From Styela clava (Eukaryota > Chordata > Ascidiacea > Stolidobranchia > Styelidae), in contig NC_135250.1 of the NCBI RefSeq assembly GCF_964204865.1, positions 20,203,395 through 20,267,394 on the forward strand: a stretch of 64,000 nucleotides of DNA. The letters run 5' to 3'. The notes under the pieces are model-generated. The model was not told the origin of the DNA. It worked only from the letters and a program-made list of their open reading frames with translations, and ran no database searches. Positions 10,569-22,400 of this stretch are shown piece by piece (the stretch's first letter is position 1; every line of letters begins with the position of its first letter). The position numbers were made by a program, and so were the translations under genes.

Positions 10569-13500
10569 TCATCCATTCTTTATATTAATCATTTTGAAAC
10601 TACTTTTAAAACAGTCTTTATTTTCCTTTGTATAGAACCAATTATTCAATGATTCCACTTTTCTCGGTGACATAGATTTATCAAATAATGGCCGAGATGC
10701 AGATTCCGGATTATAGTTCGGATTGTAAATGTCATCGATATTAATTCCATGAACAATTCTACAAAGTTGACATAAATCATGTTTTCTTTTTAATATTGGA
10801 AATTCTTCTATTTTCATGGTTCGCCACCTAAAAATATATTTACATTAAGATACAATAAGGTTGAAGACTTCGGGCGCGTTGAATGGTGGCAGCCATCCAC
10901 GCGTCACTAGCAAACGTCATATAAAACTAAAGTGCGGGTGGAGTTGCACAAAAATGATTAGATAAATTGTGGCATATCGATATGAATTCTTTATTATAAA
11001 AATAGAAAAGCGATCGGCAACCGCGTTAGGACGCGGTACCGGTTCGCGGAAAGTTCGTTTTTAGGTCGAACATTTTTTTTTATTGTTATACGCAATTTCT
11101 GTCGGATTTTATAGGAAACATAGATTGAGTAATAATTAACATTCTGTGGTTGAATGAATTAAGTCCACATACAATACAGTCAACAAAGTTTTATCAAGCA
11201 ACTTGAATGAAAGGTAACGTTATGAATTATTATTATACTTATTTTGTATTATGTGGTGAGAAAAATTATTTTTTTTTAATGTCGAAATAGTAGGACGGTA
11301 ATTTGGTGATCATACTTTCAATATTTTAAGACTAATAATTTATGTGAAATCGAGGTTTTACAAGTAATGCACCTAAATCCTATGATTGTATTGAAATAGT
11401 CAGGTTGGTCATCTATAAAAACATGTAAGCGTTACATTAAATTTGAATATTTGGAGATTCTGGCAAATATTTTTTAGAAACATTTTGTTCGTATCTGGTA
11501 GTTCACCGCAGGAAATTTCGCCGTAAGAAATCTCGCCGCAGGAAATTTCGCCGCATAGGAAAATTCGCCGCATGAAAAATCGCCGCAAGAGCATTTTGCT
11601 GTAAAACAAGTGTTTGTCATTAAAACAGTTTTATCAGGTTTATTGGGTATGCTCTTAAATAACGAATCTTTTATGAAGAAAAAGGTATTTCAAAAACCTA
11701 GCTGATTTTGACAAAAATACTTGTTTTACAGCAAAATGCTCATACGGCGATTTTTCCTATGCGGCGAAATTTCCGGCGGCGAAATTTCCTGCGGCATTTT
11801 GTTGGCCAAATACGAACTAAAAATACTGAAAAGAATGAGCTAATTACACTCTTACGAACTGATTGAATAATGTACCTCAAGGTCGGTAAATTCAATTTGG
11901 TTTCAAAAGTTTTCAAATCAACTAAATCGTTTGCCACAGTACGTAATTCACGTAATTAATTCATTGCTATCTACGTCTGAGAAAGACAATGGGGGACTAT
12001 AAATAATAAGGCAACATACCTAAAATACTCCAAATATGCTGTGTCATTTTTATCAAGATAATCCAAATAGTCAATCAGAGCTTTTGTCGAGACAAAATCT
12101 TCAACGAATATAAAAGATCCAGGAGGTGCGACTTCTAAATAATCTTCTTTTGTTGCTCCCCATACCACAGGTATGGCATTGCCGTGAAGTGCATTTTGAA
12201 AGAATTTTTCTGTTATGTAGTCTCTACAGTGGTAAGAATTTTCGAAAGCCAAGAAGAATTTATAAGGTTTCACAAAGTCTGCTATCGAATTTTTCGTTCG
12301 TGGTATTACTTTACCGAAGCAGCTTCCAAATGTTTGCAATCTACCTTTCGACTCAATCTTCATTTGTTGAATAAAATTTAATCTGAAAATTGAGCTTGGT
12401 GAGTCTTTACAATTTGTTACAACAGCGGCTGCCCACAAATTCTTCGATGGCAGTATCTCCGTTAAATCGTTGCTCTGTAAATCCGACATTTTGTAAGTTC
12501 GAAAGATGCTTGTTATATATGGCCGGTATATATCTGAATCTCTTCTGCAAAGTAATTTATTTCGGTAACAATTACCACTGTGTTTCTAAAATCCGAGGTG
12601 CCTTAGTTTAGTTTTAAAAATAGAATATTAGTCCAGAGGCTGTGATAGACCAGGTGGATAAAACCAGGTGGATAAACTAGGATAAAACCAAAATTACAGA
12701 TTTGCTTGTGAGCGTGCTGAGATGTTCGCAAAATCACTTTCAAAATAAGCAATAAAATGGTAAAGTATAGAAAGAAATTTTCTGGAATTAATGGTCGGGG
12801 AAACATCTATTTGAAACAATGAAAAATGTATTTAAAAATATTGGTCAACCTGTAAGTCATGGTGGCATTGAATTTTACATAATCTTCAAATTCGAACGTT
12901 TTTCCGTGGTTTTGCTTCAAATTATTTGGACTCTCATTCGTCCAATACACGTATAGCTGATCGGTTCTCCTATAATTAATTAAATACAAATTTAAACCAA
13001 AAAACTTTTTTAAGGAGGAAATGTCGTAATAGTATTCAATCCATCAGATCGAAGAAAGCGGGAAGGATACGACAAGCGGAGGATTCTTACGAGTTTGTGC
13101 GAACTTGTTCTTGGAATTTTGTTTTAGAAGTTAGACTACTACATCAATGCGTAACGTGCAACACACCTGGCGAATAGTTTTCTATTTGTCGTTTTGAATT
13201 TTATTATTAGAGTTATGTAAAACGTGTAATGTTAATGTAGCTTACACAGTGACATAATGCCTTTTCTGGAATGGGGGAACATGTTGTTAGTGAGTCCGAT
13301 ACAAATGAGAACTTGTTCAATTAATTTTGAATCTCATCATTGGACATCGGACTACTACGAAAAATATAACGAGGAAATAAATGAAAAGTAGAATGAATAT
13401 ATGTACCTCTTTTGGGGCATTATTCCAGGATGCACAAACTTATACAAAAATATCACAGCAGCCGTATCCGGATCTTCAATCTGTAAAAACATCTCGAGTT

Positions 13501-14739
13501 TACTTTTCCAAAAATTCTAAAAAATAGTGGTTACGAAATTTCAGGGATGGATTTGGATTTTTTTTATCATTTGATCTTATTGTTTTGAATCATCAATGAA
13601 CTCATTCATGATCAATGAATATATTCAATTTCAGTCAGTTCTATCAGCAAGTATTACTATTAAAAAGTATTTGACAATACACCTACTTTGCTCTGATTTA
13701 ATGAAAAAACGCAATTTCCACATTCTTGAATGGGACTGTATGTCGAGTGAGCATCGTCAATATAGGTCTGCAACCTCGCTATTTCAGCAGACGATTCTCC
13801 TGGCCAGAACAATATTGTCTGAAATATTAAAAATTAATTGGGCCTTCTAGAAAGTTTTAACGTTTGTGAGAAATTGGACCTTCTAGAAAGTTTTAACGTT
13901 TGTGAGAAATTAGACTAGATTATTTGTTTCAAGTTCTGTGCTTTGAATATCATTTTGTGTTATGCGAGAATTATATCGAATTGAGGTTTCAAATAAGATT
14001 ACTAAGAAATTTACTAGCGTTGAAGTAACTGCATTTTTCTATATAATAGATGTTTTTGGCATCAGTGGTGTCAGAGCACGTAAATCATTCATTTGACTAA
14101 TATAGTTGTTTATATTAGATTCATTTGTCTCCAGTGTTATTCTGGTAATTCAAATATTATTTGCTTATCGACCGTCAAAAGATTTGAGTTCAGGTTGTGC
14201 GCATACTTCAGGAGGTCCAAAAAATATTTATTACGAATCCGAATTTTAAAACACTACGGCTCCCGGGAAAATTCCTACTTCGGCTCCGATATAAAATTTT
14301 GGTATCAAAAACTTAGGATTACGCACGCCTCCTTCAACAGATTGTTAAGAAAGCTCTGACAACTTATTTTTAAGTTCAATATCACTGTTTGAACTCTAAC
14401 ATTTCGACTCATTTTGTTGAAAATTTCGACTTTGAAATTGCTACTCAATAAAATCATGCCAAACTTGGACTCCACAGTGCTACTTGTAGGACCAGTGTGG
14501 GTGAGAAGTTTCTTTCCCAAATTAGCTTGTTAAAGTCTTGTAATATGTTGAAGTTTTACCTTTGGTTCTTTAATTGCTTTGCCTAATGCTTGTTGCAACT
14601 TTCTCTCTTCTGGTGTGATATTCTGCTCATTGATATGGTTATCCGGATGGTAATTTGAATGGTGCGTGGAAAAATAGAACAGAGCCTCCAATATACAGAT
14701 TGCGGCAAGGATCTTGAAGTATACAATCTTGAACTTCAT
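10569..14739 (-). CDS. Alpha-1,3-fucosyltransferase (GT10), Golgi type II membrane enzyme
   Basis: Predicted to transfer fucose from GDP-fucose to N-acetylglucosamine on glycoproteins or glycolipids in the Golgi. Coding exons in order: 14560-14739, 13687-13818, 13407-13480, 12850-12969, 12020-12544, 10569-10827. All junctions keep phase, giving 429 aa, a normal family length. The start MKFKIVYFK precedes a signal anchor at about residues 5-23. Landmarks are TILFWPGE, WTNESP, MTYRRDSDIYRPY (split by an intron), then KFFLAFENSYHCRDYITEKF, NALHGNAIPVVWG and PPGSFIFVEDF, the GT10 donor-binding core, and CQLCRIVHG near the C-terminus, a conserved CxxC. NxS/T sites include NIT, NES and NAT. The subfamily within GT10 cannot be fixed. 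Introns hold a palindromic element (11507-11806) and a small tandem duplication (13842-13913). Confidence 0.93.
11507..11806. repeat. Imperfect palindromic element in a fucosyltransferase intron
   Basis: The left arm (about 11507-11625) runs through GCCGCAGGAAATTTCGCCG and ends GCATTTTGCTGTAAAACAAG. The right arm (about 11700-11806) is its reverse complement. Each arm contains two or three copies of a GAAATTTCGCCGCA word. No target duplication was defined. It behaves like a fold-back MITE. Confidence 0.7.
13842..13913 (+). repeat. 36-bp tandem duplication
   Basis: CCTTCTAGAAAGTTTTAACG plus GTTTGTGAGAAATT is present twice in a row with little divergence. It sits in the first intron of the fucosyltransferase, just upstream (in gene sense) of the second coding exon. 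Confidence 0.75.
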
Positions 14740-16281
14740 CTTCCACGAAACAACAGCTAGTACTACGCCTATTTGTTTGAGTCCGAAACATCTAAATCAT
14801 TGTCTGAAACAGTGATTTTTGAACTATTTTTCCCCCAAGTACAGTAATTAAAAAGGCATGATTTAAATTTTAATTATGCATATCCATGACTGAATATTGT
14901 ATGGTAGGTGATCTTACTTGAAAATAAGTAATGAATAGTTGTGTATCTGAGCACCGCTGCTTTCTTTTAGCTGGGTCAACAGTCCATATAAAGCATGGTA
15001 TGATTGTACACCACACTAAGAATTCATGCTTTCAAACTTCATTTGCAATTTGTTCAAACAGATGTATGTTGACTCACTTAACTATAGCGCTGATGAAAAC
15101 GAAAGTTCCTGATTTGTTTTATTGACTTTCGCTTTCTAGTTCATTAGAAAGCGAAAGCGAATTTAATTACATATTAAAACAAGCAAAAATACATTTAAAT
15201 TAAAGGTAAACTAACATAAGCACAGTCGTGTTTAGTTAAGCACCAAACGTGCTTGTTATCGAGTTCAGCAATGTTTAACTATTCCCAACCCGTCTGCTTT
15301 GAAAACATGCCCTGAATGTTGTCCAACAACGTACAATTCACAAAATTAAGCTGGTATACGCTGCTTTATCAACCCTACCTTCATCACTAAAGTTGCAAAA
15401 TCAGACGATTATACTAAATGTAGATGTGCCGTCGAGCAGCTAATTTCTTGTTTCGCCTCCGGCGAATTTGACTTGTGAATTAGAATATGCTTCACAATGG
15501 CACTCCAGTAAAAAATATAAATATATATCGGAACGTATGAACCACGCGATATATTGCACTTATGTGCAACAAAAATCTCGCTGTTTGCAAAACTTGGAGA
15601 AGTAAGTTCCTGATTTTCATTTCGGGGGTATATTATGGAAAGTCCTTCTGCTGAACGTGCAATAACGCACGAACAATGAAATTTGTGCTGGTCATGTATA
15701 AATGCGATTGAGTGATAGTTTTACGTGAGTCAGTGAGATTTCCATGTTTGTATATTTTTTAGTATGTTACATTCAAAAAAGCAGTTGGCCTTGGTCCTGG
15801 TCTGAGGGCCTTCTTCCAATATAAACCTGCAAGCTAAATCATCTTAGTTTTTCATGTTAGAATGAGATTGAGAAGAGACGTTGCCAGCAGTTAGATTTGT
15901 GACCTGGAAGTTAGACTCATTTTACGCTCATTTTACTTACTACTGAGGTATTATTACTTCGTCCATTGTTCCCATTAAGATAACTAAATAAAATATACTG
16001 ATTTCTAAACTTGTGTGGTCGCGAATATCCGTGATTTTTCAGTTTACGAAAATTGGAGCCGATGAAGCATATTTGAGGCATATTATGACATCATTATTGA
16101 TTCCACAAGCTTGTGGTGTTGAAGTGGGTCTCACGAATGAAATAGCCTACCGCAGAGTGTTATGGAATAAGTCTTCTGTTGCTACAATGGATTGAGGAAT
16201 TTGGCCTAAAACGAAAAGCTTCTAATCACTGCTCTATTTACTTATAAGACACAAATGCAATATAACAAATATATTTCTGTT
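14740..16281. other. Fucosyltransferase 5' flank; no gene seen
   Basis: The upstream region of the fucosyltransferase lies between it and the 3' end of the SLCO gene. I see no TATA box I trust, no exon chain and no complete transposon. Scattered short frames are not supported. Confidence 0.4.
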
Positions 16282-16287
16282 TTTATT
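16282..16287 (-). terminator. Poly(A) signal of the SLCO gene
   Basis: AATAAA on the minus strand, 135 bp downstream of the SLCO stop codon. The position suits 3' end processing. Confidence 0.55.
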
Positions 16288-16421
16288 TGTTTATAATATT
16301 TTCCACATTTTCTAGAATTGAGAAAAAGATTTGGTCGTCCAAATGCATATTTATGCATGCTTGAACATCAATAATAATATCTTTTTACTTCACGAAATTG
16401 TCTTCTATTTAAATACACAAG

Positions 16422-19400
16422 TTAAACACTTGTTTCACTGGATTTCCGCAGTTTGTCGTACATTGATTTTCCTGACAATTGTTCATTTTTATCCTCCGTT
16501 CCTCTGAAATGTGCCTCTCCATCTCCCACTCTTTCTTCTATTACGTCATCTAGCTCCTTGTCTTCTAAGTTTGTAGGTTTGTATGTCATGTAGACGAGAA
16601 CGTAAAACACGACGCAAATAGACTAAAAAGTAAGTAGCTTAGTCACTATTGTAGTCAACGAATGATGCAAGCGATGCTACAATGTAATTTATATTCTGGA
16701 GAATAAAGTTCAATTCAGTATTGGTTTAAATCCGTTAAAACGAGCTTTTTAAAAACGTGATTTGTATTACCAGTGAGACAGTGACTCTTAACACCGTTTG
16801 AATCGTTCGTTACCCATGGCGACTTGAATACAATTTTTATTACCTATTATCTAAAATAATTTAAAACAAACACATAGCTATCCTTGCAATTCTGAAATAA
16901 ACTACAATATTCAAGAGATGGGAGCATTTCGGTGATACAAATGTATAGTGAAATTATAGTGTTTGAAAAAGGTTTTTCAAAATAATAGCAATCTTGAAAA
17001 TTGTATTGAGAATTTTCAAATAAATGTCCAATAAATCTATTGACTTCTCAAAAATGTGCCTCTGTTTGAAAGGAGCTTGACTTAAAAATTAAATACACAA
17101 ACCGTCTGTGCAAGAAGCAGCAAAGCAGTATTCCTCGACAATTCCCATCGTTTGTAGGATCGACAAGATCCTTTCTCTCCACACTCTGTACTCCAGGTTA
17201 CACAGGCCAAGTCTAGTACTATACCAGTGAGCATACGGCCCGGTAAAACTCCAACGACTAGAATGATAGCGGTCTTAAAATAACATTGGTAATTTGATAT
17301 TAAGTTTCTAATACAGAATCGAACGATTGTTTTCACGCTGATTTTTGGCGCTACATTTAAAAGCAAATTTGCGTAACTAAATTACAATGGAAGCGGAATG
17401 TTAAGTTATAATAGCAGAGCACATAAAAGCCTTATGTGGCTCCAGTACACCGTTTTCCTCCGTGCCAGTGTGTGTTTCCTTCATATGTATGTGTATACGG
17501 AAATACTCTATCCTGCTCAACATTTTTCGATTATAAATATTTCATCAGCATTTCAATGCAAAATATTTCACAAAAAAAGCCACATGTGTTGTTCGGAGCT
17601 TTTACCCACCTGCATAGCCACGGCCAGAGTTCTGTTTGCGAATGGGACACATCTTAGCGTAACTTGCAATGCAGGTGAAATTGTCAGTATCGACGAGAAA
17701 AAACAGAAGAAGACGACAAAAATAAAAGGCAACAACAAGTTGCAAGCAGCACTGTCACAGGTGTCATTGGATACAATTGAATCAGAACGTGGAAGACAAG
17801 AACAGTCAGTGAAAGCCTGAAATATTAACAATGATATAACTTAAAATCGAAGGTAGACTAACAGCTTACGGTTTCAAGTCAACAATTTGATTCAGTCTTA
17901 CGACGTTCAGTCTTTGATCAAATAAAAAATCGCACCCACGTACAGTTCGATATGACTACTAATAATCTATATTCTTTCAAAACTACTTTATCTTAACTGC
18001 AATGCGTATGTTTATGTAACGTTAGGTTAACATTGGCCTAATTGGTTTTTAGTTTCCAGTGCTTTCTGGGTTAAAATCGCCAGCAAAAATTATCATTATA
18101 CAAACCGTATCATTGATTTGTGTTGTGCATCCAGCAAAGCAAGGCGAAAAATAAGTAATGCCATCCAGACACACTGGTTCGTAATGGTCAGTGCTGCATC
18201 CACATATTTCGTTACAGCTAGACTCTGGCGAGTACATGATTGTTTCATTAATGTAAGGTACAGTTCCTCCGGCGAAATCTAAAAACGGCAATATTGTTAG
18301 TCCAATTTACATTACATTACTGTATTTTGTTTGTCTCGAGTAGAAAGCATAGGCATTTCACCCATGGAACAGTATGCTATTTGTATGCTCATCATTCTCG
18401 GCGCGCTCTGGCGTGCATATATATTCTAAACTAAAACTACAAAACTGATCAACCAGAAAATGTTTCATATCGGAGATTGGCCGATTTTGACCCCCTTGGG
18501 TCAAACATGGGGACGAAGCAAGTTGCCATCGCGGGTCATTTTATCAGTCACCGCTGAGTAAGCGGGCGCTTAATATTAGGACGAACTGACGATTTAGAAA
18601 TTCCCAACTGCATACAAAGATTTTCGTCTTTCAGTCTTGACCGGTATCGAGCTCCCGTTTTTCTCTGTACAGGTTTATGCCTTCACGCCTAACATACACT
18701 GAATCGCCTGAATGCGTCACGAGTCGCACGAAATTCTTTGCGTGACGAATAGCGAATAGGTCTAACATGAATAAACATTCCCATGGCTTTGTTCTATCTG
18801 TCAACAAGAACAATGCATAAATACCAGCTGCATTAAACTTTTGATTTGCCTAAAGTTTAAACCAAGCTATCCAAATATTCAACGTAGATTATCCTACTTA
18901 CTTATATCGGGACAGTGTACAAAGAAACCTAGACTGCATAGAGCCGAAAATATTCCGCAACATATCATTAACTTCAATATTCCAGTAACGCTAAGTGAAA
19001 ACTTTGAAATAATGACTCCACTTGAAACTTGAGCTCCGACTGCAGCAAATATAGCAGTAACACCTTAAAAAATAAGACATAAATATAATGTATGAACATA
19101 CTGACTAACTTTTGGAAATAACTAGGCTGCAATCATATTATTCACTGCTACTCAGTTGTATTCAAATTTAAGACCGTTCGTCTAAAATAGAATCGCCAAA
19201 TCCGGGGCCACAAAATGTAATCAGATATTTGAAAATTAGGTTTTGTTCGACAAAAAATGCGGTTCAGCAGAGCATAATATTGCATACGTCTACTAAGTTT
19301 GTGAACTTGGATTTTTCATCTTTTTTTCAACTAATCATTTAGATACAAACAATGGTTACAAACTACCAAGTTTACGTTGTTTTTCTTACCATATAAAACT

Positions 19401-22400
19401 GAAGAGTGGAAAGCACTTAACCCGAAAACCGATTCTAAAAACTTCGCTCCAAATGTATTGAAACCGTAGATAAATGCACAATTGACAGTGCAACCCAATG
19501 TCAAAAATATAAAAGGCTTATTGTAGAATAGCAACTTCACCGCTTGAAGACGAATCTGCAACTGGCTGAATAATAATATCTCGTGTAGTTAAGTAAGAGG
19601 GCAGCCTCACAAAAGTCATTCCATCTTATTTTAACATTACAATTATCCAATTAGCCGTCGTGTTTATACTATATAATGAGTCACCACACATTCATCGTAT
19701 TTATTTCATGGCCCGTGATGAGCCATGCCTCCACCCAGTAATTATATATATATTCACATTGATCCTCCCAATGCTAACGAGCCCTCAAATTGTATTCCAA
19801 CGCCTGATTTTTTTTTATTCCCCTCCATATGTGAATTTTAACATCGATATATTTCTCATATAGATTCATGAAGAAAGTAGAATGTACCAGTATCAAATTA
19901 TAATAAGATTTTTAAGAGCGGTATATGAAGGGTAGAATACCTTTTAGATTCCTTTTCATGTTTAGACAAGCTCCATTTTAGCATTGTTTTCTGCATTTCA
20001 TAGTTTCTATTCTTTCTGTATTTTTCAGTTTGAGGGAGATGCCGAGGAAGCATCATAATGGGAATTGAAATTATCATAAGAAATATTCCACAGACCAAGA
20101 ATCCCAGCCACCACGCACCAATCCACAAATAACTGGTGCTGTCTACGTCTGGTTTTGCTGAAGTGATATCCGTATATATTTCAAGTGTTGCTCCTCCAAA
20201 AAGATAACCAAGCGCGGGCCCGAAGCCACCGCAAGCGTAGTATATTCCTATAGAAAATTGAATGCAAAAACAACAATTACACTTTGTGTATATTATGACC
20301 TTGTAATTGATGAGACATTCACACTGTGTAACAGGAAAATGCCGTATGGAACGCAACTGTTAAATATTCCGAATATACGTTTCTTATTCTACTAATTCTC
20401 ACACCGAGGGCTATTTATTGACGTTTCTGTCTGTTCTGATTTATATATTTTTGCTCACACTTGAAGCATCAGTGATCAATACTTTTACTAACAGGGATTA
20501 TGGCGATTTTAGATGTGTGTTAGGACTGGAAAAAACTCACCGTTATATAAAGCTGAATTTTCCTTTTTTACGTTTTCATCAAAAAATGTTACCGCGTATG
20601 TGTAAAGAGGGTTCGATCCGATACCAACAATTGCAATAGCGACGAGGAAGATGTACCTGAGCAATAAAACAGGAAACACGAGAAATTGGATCAAATATAT
20701 ATTTTTAGATGAGGTAAAGCTGTTTATAAGAAGACAAAAGATGCACAAAAACAATCGGCGCTCCCGTAGTATGTGAACCAAGATGGCGGACACTGGAACG
20801 TAGTATAAGTACCAGGTTAGGGTTAGGCCATAATTCTATTTCAAGTTTCCTTATTTTAGTTATATTACGAGTTCGGGGACTAGCCAAGTGGCTCCCGTAG
20901 TATCTGTACCTGAAATTATGGCCTAACCCTAGGGTTACCATATTTTTGTGACTTCAAAGCGGGACACCTCAAAAGACAACGATGATTCTGTAACTTCGCA
21001 TTTTCCTATTTTACTACATAGGCCTACATTTGAAGCTGTCCCGGCTGTCTACATTGACCATATTGTTATCAAAATTTCATGCGCATATTCTCTGTACAAA
21101 TATCGGGTTTAGTTCGAAAAATAGAAAGGAATTGACGTTAACGAAACCGGTACAAATAATTCGAATCCAGACTAATTAGTATTGGTTTTACATGCGATAC
21201 GTCTTCTATCAATTGGAATCAGCGGGAAACAAACGCCATTCATCTTCAGTATGTATTTAGGCTATCGCTGCGCTACACAGAAACAACAGTAACAAGAACA
21301 TGTTCGTGTATTATGCTGGATGGCTGAACGTAAAAGCGGGACTTTTGGCTGACTTGTCGGGACGGCGGGACAAGACGCTAAAAAGCGGGACTGTTCCGCC
21401 TAAAGCGGGACGTATGGTAAGCCTACCTAACCCTAACTTGGTACACATACTGCGTTCCGGTGTCCGCCATATTGGTTCACATACTACATGAGTACCAACC
21501 AAGCTAGCTATTAAAGAACTGATGTCAGTCTTCAGCATATGTCTACGTTCATTAAATATTTTTTACAAACAATACAAGTAGATTGAGTGGTTCAATAGTC
21601 TTGCATCACAGTTTCACAAAAAATTTTATGACGTTTCGTTTGATTACAATAAACAAAATTACAGAATAATCTATGTTACAAAGTATGCCAGTTTAGATAA
21701 TTGCTACATCATCTTTGAAGTTTGTGCATATTTGCCCACTAAAGCAAAGGAAATCAGAAAGAAGAAGTGGAGCTAACGCTTCTCCAATTAACTATACTAA
21801 AGATAAGCGATAAAAGATAAGATAAGAGATAAGATAAAATCTATAACAGGGTGGTCCAACGTTGCGAGGTTGAAGGGCCGCAGAAAACTTTTGGGGAGGT
21901 CACGCGGGCCGTAGTCGTAGAAATCCCAAAAGTGATCAAAATATCGCGAGTTTACTTACTTTAAATATATCAAAGAATGAGAGTTTACCGTTCTAATCAG
22001 CCTATTGTTATGTTGCATGGGTGGTGTATTTTATTTTAGGGAAGATATATAAAGCCTTCAATTATTTTGAAATTGCTTCCAGAAAAGTATCGTGGTATTT
22101 TCTCGTGTTTGGTTTTGTAATATCTCGGACCAGAAGCATATTGATTTTGAATGAATTATGTCGTATAATTAGCGAGTTATTAATTAATTAGTGATGTGAC
22201 ACACGATGTCACTATGGATTAAGAGCAAATGAATCGAAACCGCAGTTTCTGTTTTTGGGAACCCCTAACTTTCGATCGATAAGTCTTCGGTCTCCGACCG
22301 ATATTATCGTTCCAATATTGGCACCGTCTCGACGTTTATAGATACAACTTTGAAATTCCGTGATTTTAACAAACATTATTACCGACATCAGAATTAGAAA

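Noticed and set aside
17398-17820. 140-codon plus-strand open frame
   Set aside because: It lies antisense over the SLCO exon 17610-17816 and its intron. The minus-strand exon has family motifs and phase support, so this frame is a shadow.
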